NCBI RefSeq assembly: GCF_016900115.1
Contig: NZ_JACJJQ010000005.1
Span: forward strand, 1-64,000
DNA length: 64,000 nucleotides
Source: Limosilactobacillus alvi
Lineage (GTDB): Bacteria > Bacillota > Bacilli > Lactobacillales > Lactobacillaceae
Reading direction: 5' to 3'
Positions within the stretch are counted from its first letter, which is position 1, and every line of letters begins with the position of its first letter. Below are positions 17,699 through 26,910 of the stretch, in pieces. The notes under the pieces are model-generated. The model saw only the letters and a list, made by a program, of their open reading frames with translations. It searched no databases and was not told where the DNA came from. A program made the position numbers and the translations under genes.

Positions 17699-17784
17699 TT
17701 TAAATCAACCTCGATTCCAATAACTGCAACCGCTTTATTTCGTGGTAAGATAGTAGTACCAACATCTAGAAAGGGATGAAACTG

Positions 17785-18417
17785 ATGACAAAAGTTGTAA
17801 CCGCAAAAGAAATGCGTGCCCTTGATCACCATACCATTAATGAAGTTGGGATTCCGGCCCTCGTATTAATGGAACGGGCAGCACTAGCAATCACTGATCA
17901 TATTTTAGCTTTACCAAAGGAAAAACGCCATCAAGTCGTAATTGTTGTTGGTAACGGAAATAATGGTGGTGACGGTTTGGCCGTTGCTCGTCTTTTGCAT
18001 TTAGCCGGAACCCCAGTTAAACTACTTTTTGTAATGCCACCGGCACAAGCATCCGAAGAAAATCGGGTTCAACAACATACCTGTGCCTACTACCAAATTC
18101 CAGCAACCACTGATTTAGCCACGCTTAAAGACGCAACATTAATTGTTGATGCGATCTTTGGAATTGGGATTGATCGGGAAGTTACCGGCCATTACCGGGA
18201 AGTTATCGAAGCTATTAACCAAGCGCCTGCTCCAGTCGTTGCAGTTGACATTCCTTCCGGTTTAAACACTGATACTGGAGAAGCAATGGGTGTGGCTGTT
18301 AAAGCCGCTTCAACCGTTACCCTAGCATACCCCAAAATTGGCCTTACAACCCCCGACGGCGAAGAGTTTGCTGGTCGCATTGTGATTGCTGATAAAGTTG
18401 GGATCTATGATATCTAG
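17785..18417 (+). CDS. nnrE: NAD(P)H-hydrate epimerase
   Basis: This 210-residue protein is the YjeF N-terminal domain type that epimerises damaged NAD(P)HX for repair. VVTAKEMRALDHHTINEVGI lies at the N-terminus, VVGNGNNGGDGLAVARLL near residue 55 and VAVDIPSGLNTDTG near residue 154, all conserved in the family. The ATG at 17785 is chosen over 17776, because the AAAGGG site touches the latter. The dehydratase half (NnrD) is not fused and not in the window. Confidence 0.93.
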   Translation: MTKVVTAKEMRALDHHTINEVGIPALVLMERAALAITDHILALPKEKRHQVVIVVGNGNNGGDGLAVARLLHLAGTPVKLLFVMPPAQASEENRVQQHTCAYYQIPATTDLATLKDATLIVDAIFGIGIDREVTGHYREVIEAINQAPAPVVAVDIPSGLNTDTGEAMGVAVKAASTVTLAYPKIGLTTPDGEEFAGRIVIADKVGIYDI

Positions 18418-18442
18418 CCTCAAAAGCAAATAATTAAGATTT

Positions 18443-18497
18443 AAAAACGCAAACCTAATTTGGGCATTGAAATGCCCAAATTAAAGTTTGCGTTTTT
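18443..18497. terminator. Bidirectional terminator between nnrE and efp
   Basis: An outer stem AAAAACGCAAAC (18443-18454) with GTTTGCGTTTTT (18486-18497) encloses an inner perfect stem AATTTGGGCAT/ATGCCCAAATT. T runs on both strands and the convergent neighbours make it a shared terminator. Confidence 0.88.
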
Positions 18498-18521
18498 TGT
18501 ATCTAAAAGCTTTCCTCTAAT

Positions 18522-19079
18522 CTATGCCCGGGACTTGTAAGCACCATCAGCAGTGTTGACAATGATCTTATCCCCATTCTTAATGAAGGCTGGAACGTTA
18601 ACAACCAATCCTGTATTCAAAGTAGCTGGCTTACCACCACCATCGATGGTTGCCCCTTTAATTTCAGGTTGGGTGTCCACAACTTCAAGGGTAACCGTAG
18701 CTGGTAATTCAACCCCAACTAATTCACTCCCAACAAATTCCATCAAAACTTCCATGTTTTCGACCAAGTACTTCTTTTCGTTAGTAATTTGAGTTTGGTC
18801 AATTTCGTATTGTTCGTAAGTTTCGAGGTCCATGAAGACAGAAGTGTTACCTTCGTCGTAAAGGTATTGGGCATTCCGCTTGTCAACATTAACTTGTTCA
18901 ACCTTTTCGGATGGCCGCATCGTTGTGTGGACAATTGAACCAGAACGTAGATCTTGGATGTCCATTTGCATCAAAGTATTCCCCTTACCCGGCTTGTGGT
19001 GGTTGATTTGCAAAACTCGAAGCAACTTACCATCACGTTCAAAAACCATACCTTTTTTCAAGTCAATCGTTTGAATCAT
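18522..19079 (-). CDS. efp: Elongation factor P
   Basis: The 185-residue protein relieves ribosome stalling at polyproline. It opens MIQTIDLKKGMVFERDGKLL and has the loop HHKPGKGNT with the exposed Lys at about residue 32 that is modified in many bacteria. Three beta-barrel domains follow, ending TADGAYKSRA. The ATG at 19079 has AAGGAGA 7 nt upstream; an upstream extension to 19127 has no ribosome site. Confidence 0.97.
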   Translation of the reverse strand: MIQTIDLKKGMVFERDGKLLRVLQINHHKPGKGNTLMQMDIQDLRSGSIVHTTMRPSEKVEQVNVDKRNAQYLYDEGNTSVFMDLETYEQYEIDQTQITNEKKYLVENMEVLMEFVGSELVGVELPATVTLEVVDTQPEIKGATIDGGGKPATLNTGLVVNVPAFIKNGDKIIVNTADGAYKSRA

Positions 19080-19180
19080 TGTTTTATCTCCTTCATTAAA
19101 TGTAATTTCTTCCGTGGTTGTCATCACACAACCGTGGCATTCTTTACAATTATATCATGCAATTTTCGCATGGCTAGTTA

Positions 19181-19801
19181 TTATTGTTCCTTTAAGAAGT
19201 TTGTTGCCGGAATTCGAATTAAAGTATACTGACCAGCTGGCCGATTAGCACGCAGGCCAATTCCGTTAATCAACGTATTCCGATAGGTTACATCCATTTC
19301 AGCAACAAAGGCATGACTAGAATTATTATCTTCATTTGTTAATTGCTTTTGATTCCATGGATATTGGCGGGCATCATTTGGAATTAAATTATCCCCGGTC
19401 ACTACTGTTGCATAGTGTGAACTAACCGTATTTCGATGCGTTGCGGTTGCATAGGTATATGACGCAAGATGATGCCGACTACCTTCACTCCGGTTTCCTA
19501 ACACGTAATAGTAATCATTTTCCGTTGCTATTAATTGCAATGGCGCGTAATTAGTTTTAACTTTTACTACTGTTTGATCCGTGTAGTCAACCTTACGATT
19601 AAAAGTCATGTAATACATTCCACCAACCCAAATTAAGGCAATAATTAAGAAACCAATATATTTAGCCATTAGGGTTTTATTAACGCGGTTACCAGTTTTT
19701 GCAATTAACATTAGTTGGTGAACCCGAATATAGTGGATTACCCAACACAAGTAGACTAATGCTCCCAACCAAAGGAGCCAGCCCAACCAATTCCATGTCA
19801 T
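19181..19801 (-). CDS. Unknown membrane protein (about 206 residues)
   Basis: The protein has two N-terminal hydrophobic segments (GWLLWLGALVYLCWVIHYI and YIGFLIIALIWVGGMYYMTF) and a large, probably extracellular, C-terminal part of about 135 residues with no cysteine. It looks like a lactobacillus-specific family without a known function. The start is uncertain: the frame opens at a GTG at 19858, but a TACAAT -10-like sequence overlaps that point, and AAAAGG precedes ATGs at 19813 and 19801. I chose 19801. It is a single leftward gene after efp. Confidence 0.7.
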   Translation of the reverse strand: MTWNWLGWLLWLGALVYLCWVIHYIRVHQLMLIAKTGNRVNKTLMAKYIGFLIIALIWVGGMYYMTFNRKVDYTDQTVVKVKTNYAPLQLIATENDYYYVLGNRSEGSRHHLASYTYATATHRNTVSSHYATVVTGDNLIPNDARQYPWNQKQLTNEDNNSSHAFVAEMDVTYRNTLINGIGLRANRPAGQYTLIRIPATNFLKEQ

Positions 19802-19943
19802 TCTTTTAACCATCCTTTTAGTAGTCTTTTTCTTGTTATCATCATTAAATTGTACCACATTTGGTTAATTTTTTTGAAAATGCCTTCTGCAATGGGGTAA
19901 AATATAACGAGTTACTAATTTACACCGTACTGGAGGATTTATA

Positions 19944-20132
19944 ATGGATGAATCAAATAACCTTTCAATGGAAATCATTAACTTTGAAAAGGACCACGAT
20001 ATGATTGACAACCAAGTGGCATTTGGAAGCCAAATTTCAGTTGAACGAGTTCATGATATTAAGTCACAGGCCAGTGAAGCAACTGAGGAAGAAGCTGGTT
20101 TGTTACGGAAGTTTATGGCTTCACAAAAATAA
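19944..20132 (+). CDS. Small unknown protein (62 residues)
   Basis: A strong CTGGAGGA ribosome site precedes the ATG of this acidic, predicted helical protein, beginning MDESNNLSMEIINFEKDHDM. It has no membrane segment. It stands alone, with a large terminator after it, and looks like a short conserved lactobacillus protein. No function is recognised. Confidence 0.75.
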   Translation: MDESNNLSMEIINFEKDHDMIDNQVAFGSQISVERVHDIKSQASEATEEEAGLLRKFMASQK

Positions 20133-20137
20133 TTAAA

Positions 20138-20270
20138 AGCTAGGAAAAAACTTCTCGATGACCATACCCACTTAGTTATTACCTTGACCATAATTTCTAA
20201 GGAGCATTCAGAGATGAAGGGGAGGGTGAGGAGAAACTCAAGTTTCTCCTCACCCTCCCTTTATTTTCAT
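20138..20270. repeat. Diverged copy of the intergenic element with 18-bp terminator stem
   Basis: AGGAAAAAACTTCTCGATGACC at the left and GGAGCATTCAGAGATG at the right match the reverse orientation (as at 62.6 kb), with much of the middle lost or changed. It ends in a perfect 18-bp stem: 20220-20237 with 20242-20259, loop TCAA. The stem reads GGGAGGGTGAGGAGAAAC, so changes relative to other copies are compensated on the other arm. It separates two convergent genes. Confidence 0.75.
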
Positions 20271-20276
20271 ATCTAA

Positions 20277-21215
20277 CTATTTTTTAAAAATCACTGGCAA
20301 CTCCTTTGATGGCAAAGGTTTAGATGGATCCGTAATCCTTTTTAATAAAGTATCGATTAACTCTTCGGCTAAATCATCAACCGGCCGCACCACCGTTGGC
20401 AATTCCGGAGCAATCTTTTGGACGAGGCGCGAGCCATTGTATCCAGTCACAATGAAGTCTTTACCAAAAACTTTACCAGCTTGCTCGGCAAGACTCTTAA
20501 TTTGTAAGGCAAATTCATCATCTGGTGCTAAAACCCCGTCAAAATCTCCTGGAAAAACATCTTCAATTTGAATTTCGTTTACGTCTAGCGGGGTGTATTC
20601 AAAATCGTGTTCATTCATATAATCAACCACCCCTTGTACCCGATTAATCGTTGGCGAAGACGAGGTATCTTCATCAATTAAGACTGCCAGATTCTGACAT
20701 CCCCAATTAACTAGATAGTCAGCCGCCAACCGCCCACCGGTATAGCTGTCTGAAGTAACAATTGGAATTCCATCAGCTAAATAACGGTCAAAAGAAACAA
20801 TTGGAGCATCAACTTGCTTATATTCTTCAATTCCCAGGTTATGAGAACCAGAAATAATCCCATCAACTTGGTTAGCCATCAGCATGCCCAAGTATTCATG
20901 TTCAATCTGCTCATTTTCGGCAGCGGAAGCAATAATCGTTTTATACCCCTTTGCGAATAATCGTGACTCAAGATCGTTAACTAATTCTGCATAAAAGGGA
21001 TTCGTTAAGTTTGGAAAAATCAAACCAATAAAGTTCGATGGCTTCCCCTGCATCGCTCGGGCTAATGCATTTGGCTGGTAATTTAATTCCCGCATTGCTT
21101 GATGAACCTTATAGATTGTCTTCTTACTTAAGGAACCATAATTATTAATCACTCGGGAAACTGTTGTAACTGATACCCCAGCTAGCTCAGCTACATCTTT
21201 TAACTTCGCTACCAT
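20277..21215 (-). CDS. LacI-family transcriptional regulator
   Basis: The 312-residue protein has an N-terminal helix-turn-helix (KLKDVAELAGVSVTTVSRVI, residues 4-23), the hinge NALARAMQG, and a sugar-binding-type effector domain (FIGLIFPNLTNPFYAELVND). It resembles sucrose or ribose regulators of lactobacilli such as ScrR or RbsR, but no transport or catabolic genes are next to it. ATG at 21215 with GTGGAG upstream is chosen. The ligand cannot be assigned. Confidence 0.88.
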   Translation of the reverse strand: MVAKLKDVAELAGVSVTTVSRVINNYGSLSKKTIYKVHQAMRELNYQPNALARAMQGKPSNFIGLIFPNLTNPFYAELVNDLESRLFAKGYKTIIASAAENEQIEHEYLGMLMANQVDGIISGSHNLGIEEYKQVDAPIVSFDRYLADGIPIVTSDSYTGGRLAADYLVNWGCQNLAVLIDEDTSSSPTINRVQGVVDYMNEHDFEYTPLDVNEIQIEDVFPGDFDGVLAPDDEFALQIKSLAEQAGKVFGKDFIVTGYNGSRLVQKIAPELPTVVRPVDDLAEELIDTLLKRITDPSKPLPSKELPVIFKK

Positions 21216-21221
21216 CTTCAC

Positions 21222-21686
21222 TACTCCACTTACAAAAATTATTAAGGAAACCTGTTAACAACCCGATGTTTGCGTTGTCATTTCCAACTAATCATCAGTA
21301 TACCAATCTCAAAACTTCATTGCTAGAGCAATCATTAAAAACCAGGTAAGATAACCAATCCTTTAGGGACTAGAATGAAATTTGAGTTTTTTTGGATCTC
21401 ACCTAAACCACCAAAAAATTGGCTAAAAACTCGGATAACTACTTAGATTGGTTAAATTTAGCCAACAATTTTTATTGTTATTAAATATTTCCTTTCTTTT
21501 AATTTACAATTAATAGCATCTTGTCATTTTCGTAAAAAAGACTATTAAAATTCGTTGATTTTCTTAAAAAATCATGCTAGTTTGAAAGTGTTATATCCTT
21601 ATGATTTTCTTAAACTTTTAAAAGACATATTAATTTTTTAAATGATCATTATTAAGCAAGAATTTATTCAGAGGGGACCCTATAAT
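21222..21686. promoter_or_regulatory. Long AT-rich regulatory region before the LysM glucosaminidase
   Basis: This 465-nt gap lies between divergent genes. It holds a short palindrome ATTGCTAGAGCAAT near 21323, a small inverted repeat AACAATTTTTATTGTT near 21465, and promoter-like sequences facing right (TTGTCA with 16 nt to TATTAA near 21523). Its length suggests several inputs controlling the cell-wall hydrolase. No riboswitch or ORF above 40 residues with a ribosome site was recognised. Confidence 0.4.
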
Positions 21687-23660
21687 ATGAAGAACACTCA
21701 ATATGAAACTACTAATCTGCACTATAAAATGTATAAGAGGGGTCGCAAATGGGTATTTGCCAGCGTTTGCGCTTTAACCTTATTAACAGCAACGGGAGCT
21801 GTTGCCCATGCTGATGACCAAACTGCTAATCCAGATAGTGCAGTCCAAACAACTAGTGCTAACGGAAGTGACAATAGTAACACTACGAGTTCAGCTTCGA
21901 GTGCAAGTCAAAGTACTTCGGCTAGCAGTGCGGCTACTTCAAGCGCCGTTTCAGCTACTTCATCAGCAACTAGTGCCAGCTCGCAAGTAAGTGAAAGTAG
22001 TGCTGCAACTAACGAAACAACAACCCTAAATTTAGCTGCCGTTGCTGATTCTAAAGTTGCTACTAACACTAACGTGGCTGAATCAAAAGTAGCCACTTCA
22101 TCAGCCGCCGCTTCTTCATCAACGGCTCCTACCTCAGCTAGTGTTGATCTGAATTCAATCACTTTTTCAACTAACGCAAAAAGTCAAGCCTTTATTGAAA
22201 GTGTCGCTCAAGGAGCAATTAATGGTTGGCAGACATACAAGGTATTACCTTCAATTACAGTTGCCCAAGCCATCCTTGAAAGTGGCTGGGGGAACTCTTA
22301 TCTTTCAACCGCTGCTCACAACTTATTTGGGATCAAGGGAAGTTACAACGGTAATTCAATTCGTTTGCAAACACGCGAAGTCTACAATGGAAGAAGTGTT
22401 TATGTATACGATAATTTCCGCTCCTACGCTAACAATGATGAATCAGTCGAAGACCACGGGGCTTTCTTAAACGAAAATAGTCGTTACAGTAACTTGTTAG
22501 GAGACACTAGCTATATAAGTGTTGCCAACAAGCTTCGCGCTGATGGTTATGCCACTGATCCTAATTATGCAAGTTCTTTAATTAAGTTAATCCAAACTTA
22601 TGGCCTTGATCGCTTAGACACAATTGCGCTTTCTGGTACTACTGCCGTTAATACTAAGAACGACAGTACCAGTAATGGAACTTCTTACAATACTAGTGAC
22701 CAAGGAACTGGAACTTCAACCTCAACCGGGGGAACTAACTACTACACCGTAAAATCTGGCGATACTCTTTCTGGGATTGCAAGCAACCACCGTACCACGG
22801 TTCAAACTTTAACCCAACTGAATCATCTTGCTAATCCAAACTTAATTTATGTTGGTCAACGGTTATTGGTCCGCCAAGCCAGTGCTTCTACGAATACTTC
22901 CACTAGCCAAACTAGTCAAACAACTACTAGTTCAACTAGTGCGACTACTTATACGGTTAAGTCTGGCGATACCCTCTCCGGAATCGCTAACCAATTCAGT
23001 ACGACTGCCTCAGCCTTAACGAAACTAAACCAACTTGCTAATCCAAACTTAATTTATGTTGGTCAAGTCCTTAAAGTTAAGTCAAGCGCTACCACGACTA
23101 CGACCAACACGAATTCAACTTCAAGTAGTCAAAGTGCGACTACTTACACGGTTAAGTCCGGCGATACCTTATTAAGCATTGCTACAAGCCACCACACAAC
23201 TTACGAAAAATTAGCAACTTTAAACAATTTAACTAACCCTAACTTAATCTACGTTGGACAAACCTTAAAGCTTGCTAATAGTTCTTCAGCTACTCAAACT
23301 AGTACTACTAAGACGACGACAAGTTCTGCTCAGGGTACTTACACTGTCAAAAACGGTGATACCCTCTCCGGAATTGCTAGTTCCCACGGTACTACTTATG
23401 AAGCCTTAGCAAGTGCAAATGGTATTTCAAACCCTAACATGATCTATGTTGGTCAAACCTTAAAGCTTAGTGGTACAACAACTTCAAATGTTACTACCCA
23501 AACTAATAACACTACTACTGCTAGTTCTTATACCGTTAATAGCGGTGACACCCTTTATGCCATTGCTACTAGGTTCGGAATTAATTGGCAACAATTAGCT
23601 TCTCAAAATAATATTAGCCAGCCTTATACAATTTACGTTGGTCAAAAACTCTCACTCTAA
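21687..23660 (+). CDS. Secreted N-acetylglucosaminidase with five LysM repeats
   Basis: The 657-residue protein has an extended signal peptide with the motif [10 protein letters not shown] (KxYKxGKxW type) near residue 14 and a cleavage region AVAHADD. A Ser/Thr/Ala-rich linker (about 40-150) precedes a mannosyl-glycoprotein endo-beta-N-acetylglucosaminidase-type domain (about 155-310: [16 protein letters not shown] carries the catalytic Glu, then [12 protein letters not shown]). Five LysM modules bind peptidoglycan, at about 351-394, 421-464, 486-529, 550-593 and 613-656, each beginning YTV.(S/N)GDTL. The ATG at 21687 follows GAGGGGA; the frame also opens upstream without a ribosome site. 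It probably acts in cell-wall turnover and daughter-cell separation. Confidence 0.93.
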   Translation: MKNTQYETTNLHYKMYKRGRKWVFASVCALTLLTATGAVAHADDQTANPDSAVQTTSANGSDNSNTTSSASSASQSTSASSAATSSAVSATSSATSASSQVSESSAATNETTTLNLAAVADSKVATNTNVAESKVATSSAAASSSTAPTSASVDLNSITFSTNAKSQAFIESVAQGAINGWQTYKVLPSITVAQAILESGWGNSYLSTAAHNLFGIKGSYNGNSIRLQTREVYNGRSVYVYDNFRSYANNDESVEDHGAFLNENSRYSNLLGDTSYISVANKLRADGYATDPNYASSLIKLIQTYGLDRLDTIALSGTTAVNTKNDSTSNGTSYNTSDQGTGTSTSTGGTNYYTVKSGDTLSGIASNHRTTVQTLTQLNHLANPNLIYVGQRLLVRQASASTNTSTSQTSQTTTSSTSATTYTVKSGDTLSGIANQFSTTASALTKLNQLANPNLIYVGQVLKVKSSATTTTTNTNSTSSSQSATTYTVKSGDTLLSIATSHHTTYEKLATLNNLTNPNLIYVGQTLKLANSSSATQTSTTKTTTSSAQGTYTVKNGDTLSGIASSHGTTYEALASANGISNPNMIYVGQTLKLSGTTTSNVTTQTNNTTTASSYTVNSGDTLYAIATRFGINWQQLASQNNISQPYTIYVGQKLSL

Positions 23661-23668
23661 GGTAAAAC

Positions 23669-23712
23669 AAAAAAATGAAGTAGCTTCCCTCGTGTAGCCA
23701 CTTCATTTTTTA
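23669..23712 (+). terminator. Terminator of the LysM glucosaminidase gene
   Basis: AAAAATGAAGT-A-GCT pairs with AGC-C-ACTTCATTTTT across a 12-nt loop and is followed by T residues. It starts about 10 nt after the stop codon. Confidence 0.8.
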
Positions 23713-23739
23713 ACAAATTTCTTTAAAGGGGGTAATCCC

Positions 23740-24045
23740 ATGGTGAATTATCAATCACTTCGCCAAGAAGAGCTCCAACGAGTTAGTTCCCTATTTAAAG
23801 TTCTCGGTCACCCCAAACGATTACAATTACTATATTTACTAATGCAAAGTCGCATGACTGTTTCAGAAATCAGCGCTTCATTAGAATGGGAACAATCCGC
23901 CGTTTCTCATCAATTAAAATTACTAAAACAAAAAAATCTGGTATCAGCAAGCCGACATGGCAAAAACATGGTTTATCAATTAACTAGTCCCCAAATCATG
24001 TCCCTAATTGCGGATGCCGTTGAAAATTCTAATTTAGGACGATAA
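23740..24045 (+). CDS. ArsR-family helix-turn-helix regulator
   Basis: This 101-residue winged-helix protein has the ArsR order: LFKVLGHPKRLQLLYLLMQ near residue 18, recognition helix segment EWEQSAVSHQLKLLKQKNLV near residue 48, and wing SRHGKNMVYQL. It has no Cys, and the last helix (SPQIMSLIADAVENSN) lacks the DxH...HxxE residues used by zinc sensors of the CzrA/SmtB group, so it may not sense metals by the usual sites. AAAGGGGGT precedes the ATG. No transporter gene is adjacent. Confidence 0.88.
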   Translation: MVNYQSLRQEELQRVSSLFKVLGHPKRLQLLYLLMQSRMTVSEISASLEWEQSAVSHQLKLLKQKNLVSASRHGKNMVYQLTSPQIMSLIADAVENSNLGR

Positions 24046-24053
24046 TAAAGAAA

Positions 24054-24178
24054 GAGAGGCCAGGAAGAAACGCACGTTTCTTCCTGGCCTCCTTTGCATC
24101 TCCGAAGGTTACTCAGTAACTAAGGTCAAAGCAGTAGCTAAATGGCCGTTGCTTCCCTGACGGTCGCACCAGCCCATT
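24054..24178. repeat. Partial copy of the intergenic element, convergent terminator
   Basis: A perfect 16-bp stem (GAGGCCAGGAAGAAAC at 24056-24071, loop GCAC, complement 24076-24091) is followed by CATCTCCGAAGGTTACTCAG and about 80 nt that match the first part of the 12.2 kb copy, up to GACGGTCGCACCAGCCCATT. The outer half is missing. It lies between the convergent ArsR and ArgR genes and can terminate both. Confidence 0.85.
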
Positions 24179-24190
24179 TCTTTCGTTTTG

Positions 24191-24652
24191 CTAATGTTCC
24201 ATATACTTCTGCACTAATTGATTAATCTTTTTTGCCTCTTCTGGAGTCTGGCTAATTGTAATGAAAGTATCATTCCCCGCTAGAGTCCCTGTAACTTCAG
24301 GCATCTGGCTGTCGTCAAATAGTCCAGCTAAAATAGTGGCGTAATTTGAGTTTGGGGTTGTCTTAATGACATTAATAAATTGAACCGTAGTAATCGATTC
24401 AACCGTATTTTTTATCATCTCATACATCCGCTGATTAATCTTCGGCCCCGCATTTTCGACGCGAATATAATAGGAATGTCCATTTTCATCGTTCACTTTT
24501 GCAACATTGAGTGCATGCAAATCCCGTGAAATCGTTGCTTGGGTCGCTTCTTCCCCTGCATCTTTTAACCGTTGTAATAATTCCTCTTGCGTACTAATTT
24601 TAAAATCCGTGATTAATTGTTTAATTAATTTTCGTCGATCTCTATTTCCCAT
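24191..24652 (-). CDS. argR: ArgR-family arginine repressor
   Basis: The 153-residue protein has an N-terminal winged helix (RRKLIKQLITDFKISTQEEL, then EATQATISRDLHALNV near residue 38, the SR motif of ArgR) and a C-terminal hexamerisation and arginine-binding domain with AGNDTFITISQTPEEAKKI. Some key residues of the arginine site (usual GTIAGDDTI..) are present in similar form as GTLAGNDTF. Lactobacilli often carry two paralogues; which one this is cannot be told. ATG at 24652 is chosen, because AAAGGGG precedes it. Confidence 0.92.
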   Translation of the reverse strand: MGNRDRRKLIKQLITDFKISTQEELLQRLKDAGEEATQATISRDLHALNVAKVNDENGHSYYIRVENAGPKINQRMYEMIKNTVESITTVQFINVIKTTPNSNYATILAGLFDDSQMPEVTGTLAGNDTFITISQTPEEAKKINQLVQKYMEH

Positions 24653-24759
24653 ATTTAGCACCCCTTTTTTACCGTTTCTATCTTAGCATATTTATTAATT
24701 TTACAAATCGTTCCTGCTTACTTTTTTCATCTTATCCTAACCCGTTTTAGCAAAAATAA

Positions 24760-26733
24760 CTAGTCTTCCGCAAGGGCTTCAATCGGATTTAAATTCGCTG
24801 CTCGACGGGCTGGCAAAACTACGGCCAAAAAAGAGATAATGATCGCTGCTAAAAAGGCAAAAATTACGTTTCCAACGGTAATTTGGACGATTTGATATTT
24901 TATCAAATGTGCTAAAGAGACATTTAGTCCCCAAGCTACTAGCAACGAAATAACCAGGGCAAAAACTGCCCCAAAAAGCCCAATTAATAATGATTCAGCA
25001 GTAAAGAGGCGACGAATATCCTTCTTCCGTTCACCTAAAGCCCGCAAAATTCCGATTTCCTTTGTCCGCTCAGATACTGACATGTACATTGTCACAATAA
25101 TCATCAAAGCAGAAACCAATAGCGAAATTCCAGCAATTGCAGCTAAGATGTTGGCAGCTAATTTAACATAGGTATTAACCCGCTTAAGAACTGAACCAAT
25201 GGTAATTGCCCCAACAACTCGTTTGCCATTCGTCCGTAAGTTATTAATTTGGTTAGCAACATGACTTACTTGATCAAGTGACTTAACTTTAACTGCCAGT
25301 AAATTTGGTTCTGAAATTGCATTAGCCCGTTTTAAAGCTTGGCGAACAGTTGGCGCATTAATCACCGTCGCACTACTCGTTCCGTCAGTAATCCCAGCAA
25401 CCTTTAAGTTAAGGTTGATTATCATTGGTTGTTTCTGAGCATTAACCCACTGAAATTCCATCTTTACAGTCTTACCGATAAACGATTTCATTGAATGGTT
25501 ACCAAAAAGTTCAATTGCATCTTGTTTTTTGAGGACTAACTCTCCATTTTTTGGCATGTGTCCAGCCTTTAACAAGTCCTTTTTCTCAGCTAAGGACCAG
25601 GTTTGCATCATCGTACCACTTTGTTCTTTAGCTTGATTAGTTAACTGGTAAGCCGGAATAATGTAACCTTCTTCAACTCTTTTAACTCCCTTCAATTGCT
25701 CAATCCGATGAATATCACTTTCCTTAATCGTTGAGCCTTGAAGGTTAGCTGCGATATTTTGAATTGATGATTGCAACTGCTCATTAGTCATCTTTTTCCC
25801 TGTTTGATTCTTAAGCACCGATATCACTTCGGGATTAGCAACCTTGTTGATTTGATTTTGGAGATAACCATTGACCCCATTCCCAATTCCGCTAAAAAGG
25901 ATCACCGCAAAAAGCCCAATTCCAACCCCAAGCATAATTAATGAATTTTGCCAGAAATTATACATCAGGTGTTTAAAAGCCGTCCGATAACTTGAAATTG
26001 CCGGTAAAGGCTGGGGCGTTAGCCTTTTCCCTTCTTGGACCGGGTAAGATGACCGTAGCTGTTCATCAGCTTCAATTTTTCCATCAGCTAACCGAACGAT
26101 CCGCGTCCCGTGGTTAGCAACCTCGTTGGAGTGGGTAACGGCAATTACCAACTTTCCATCTTGGGCAATTCGGTCCAAGATTTCCAAGACTTCTTGGGTA
26201 TTTTGCGCATCAAGGGCTCCCGTTGGTTCGTCAGCGATAATAATTTGCGGGTCGGCAGCTAGTGCCCGGGCAATCGCCACCCGTTGTTTTTGGCCCCCAG
26301 ATAGCTGACGAGGGTGTTTTTTAATATGGTCACTAAGCCCCACTTCGGTTAGTAATTGAATTGCTCGTTGCTTTTTTTCGACCGGTCTTAAAGTGGTCAT
26401 TTCTAGTGAAACCATCACGTTGTCTAACACCGTCAAATGGGGAATTAGATTATACGATTGGTAAATATAACCGACCATTGCCCGCCGGTATTCGTCTAAT
26501 TGTTTTTCTTTTTGGTGATCTAAGATTTGGCCTTCAACTTTAACCATTCCTTCAAATTCGCGATCAAGTCCCCCAATAATATTCATGAGGGTCGTTTTTC
26601 CACCCCCGGATTCGCCGAGAATGGATACAAATTCACCTCGTTCAAGCTGTAAATCAATTCCTTTTAAAACCGGAAATTCCTCTTTTCCTAGGTAGTAAGA
26701 CTTATGAATGTCGGCTAACTCTAATAATGCCAT
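24760..26733 (-). CDS. MacB-like ABC transporter (fused ATPase and FtsX permease)
   Basis: The 657-residue protein joins an ATPase (residues 1-225) to an FtsX-type permease. Walker A GESGGGKTTL near residue 40, signature LSGGQKQR near residue 144, Walker B IIIADEPTGALD and VIAVTHSNEVA are present. One membrane segment lies near residue 265, a large extracellular MacB periplasmic-type domain runs from about 290 to 520, and three further membrane segments follow, ending NPIEALAED. Such proteins export peptides or antimicrobials, or signal cell-envelope stress. It is leftward, 175 nt after hrtA, with a repeat fragment between. Substrate unknown. Confidence 0.88.
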   Translation of the reverse strand: MALLELADIHKSYYLGKEEFPVLKGIDLQLERGEFVSILGESGGGKTTLMNIIGGLDREFEGMVKVEGQILDHQKEKQLDEYRRAMVGYIYQSYNLIPHLTVLDNVMVSLEMTTLRPVEKKQRAIQLLTEVGLSDHIKKHPRQLSGGQKQRVAIARALAADPQIIIADEPTGALDAQNTQEVLEILDRIAQDGKLVIAVTHSNEVANHGTRIVRLADGKIEADEQLRSSYPVQEGKRLTPQPLPAISSYRTAFKHLMYNFWQNSLIMLGVGIGLFAVILFSGIGNGVNGYLQNQINKVANPEVISVLKNQTGKKMTNEQLQSSIQNIAANLQGSTIKESDIHRIEQLKGVKRVEEGYIIPAYQLTNQAKEQSGTMMQTWSLAEKKDLLKAGHMPKNGELVLKKQDAIELFGNHSMKSFIGKTVKMEFQWVNAQKQPMIINLNLKVAGITDGTSSATVINAPTVRQALKRANAISEPNLLAVKVKSLDQVSHVANQINNLRTNGKRVVGAITIGSVLKRVNTYVKLAANILAAIAGISLLVSALMIIVTMYMSVSERTKEIGILRALGERKKDIRRLFTAESLLIGLFGAVFALVISLLVAWGLNVSLAHLIKYQIVQITVGNVIFAFLAAIIISFLAVVLPARRAANLNPIEALAED

Positions 26734-26828
26734 CTCGTCGCCTCCGCTTTTTAATGATAGTTAGCTCTCTAAATTATAGTTGATTTCCGACTTAAGAACC
26801 AGTTAGCGAATTTTACATAATTAACCAG

Positions 26829-26910
26829 AAAACGAGCTTGAAGCTGGGGATTCCCCCATCCTCAACCTCGTTGTATCTCCAAAGATTACTAACTATGATC
26901 AAACCCTATT
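26829..26910. repeat. Diverged fragment of the intergenic element after hrtA
   Basis: A hairpin built from AACGAG near 26830 and CTCGTT near 26867, with inner TTGA/TCAA pairing, is followed by GTATCTCCAAAGATTACTAAC and TATGATCAAACCC, a degraded match to CATCTCCGAATGTTACTCAGTAACTAAGGTCAAAG-type sequence. It lies just after the hrtA stop and may act as its terminator. Confidence 0.55.

Noticed and set aside
22740-23657. Regular DNA repeats suggesting a CRISPR array
   Set aside because: The repeats are coding LysM modules in an open frame; spacers are not unique short units.
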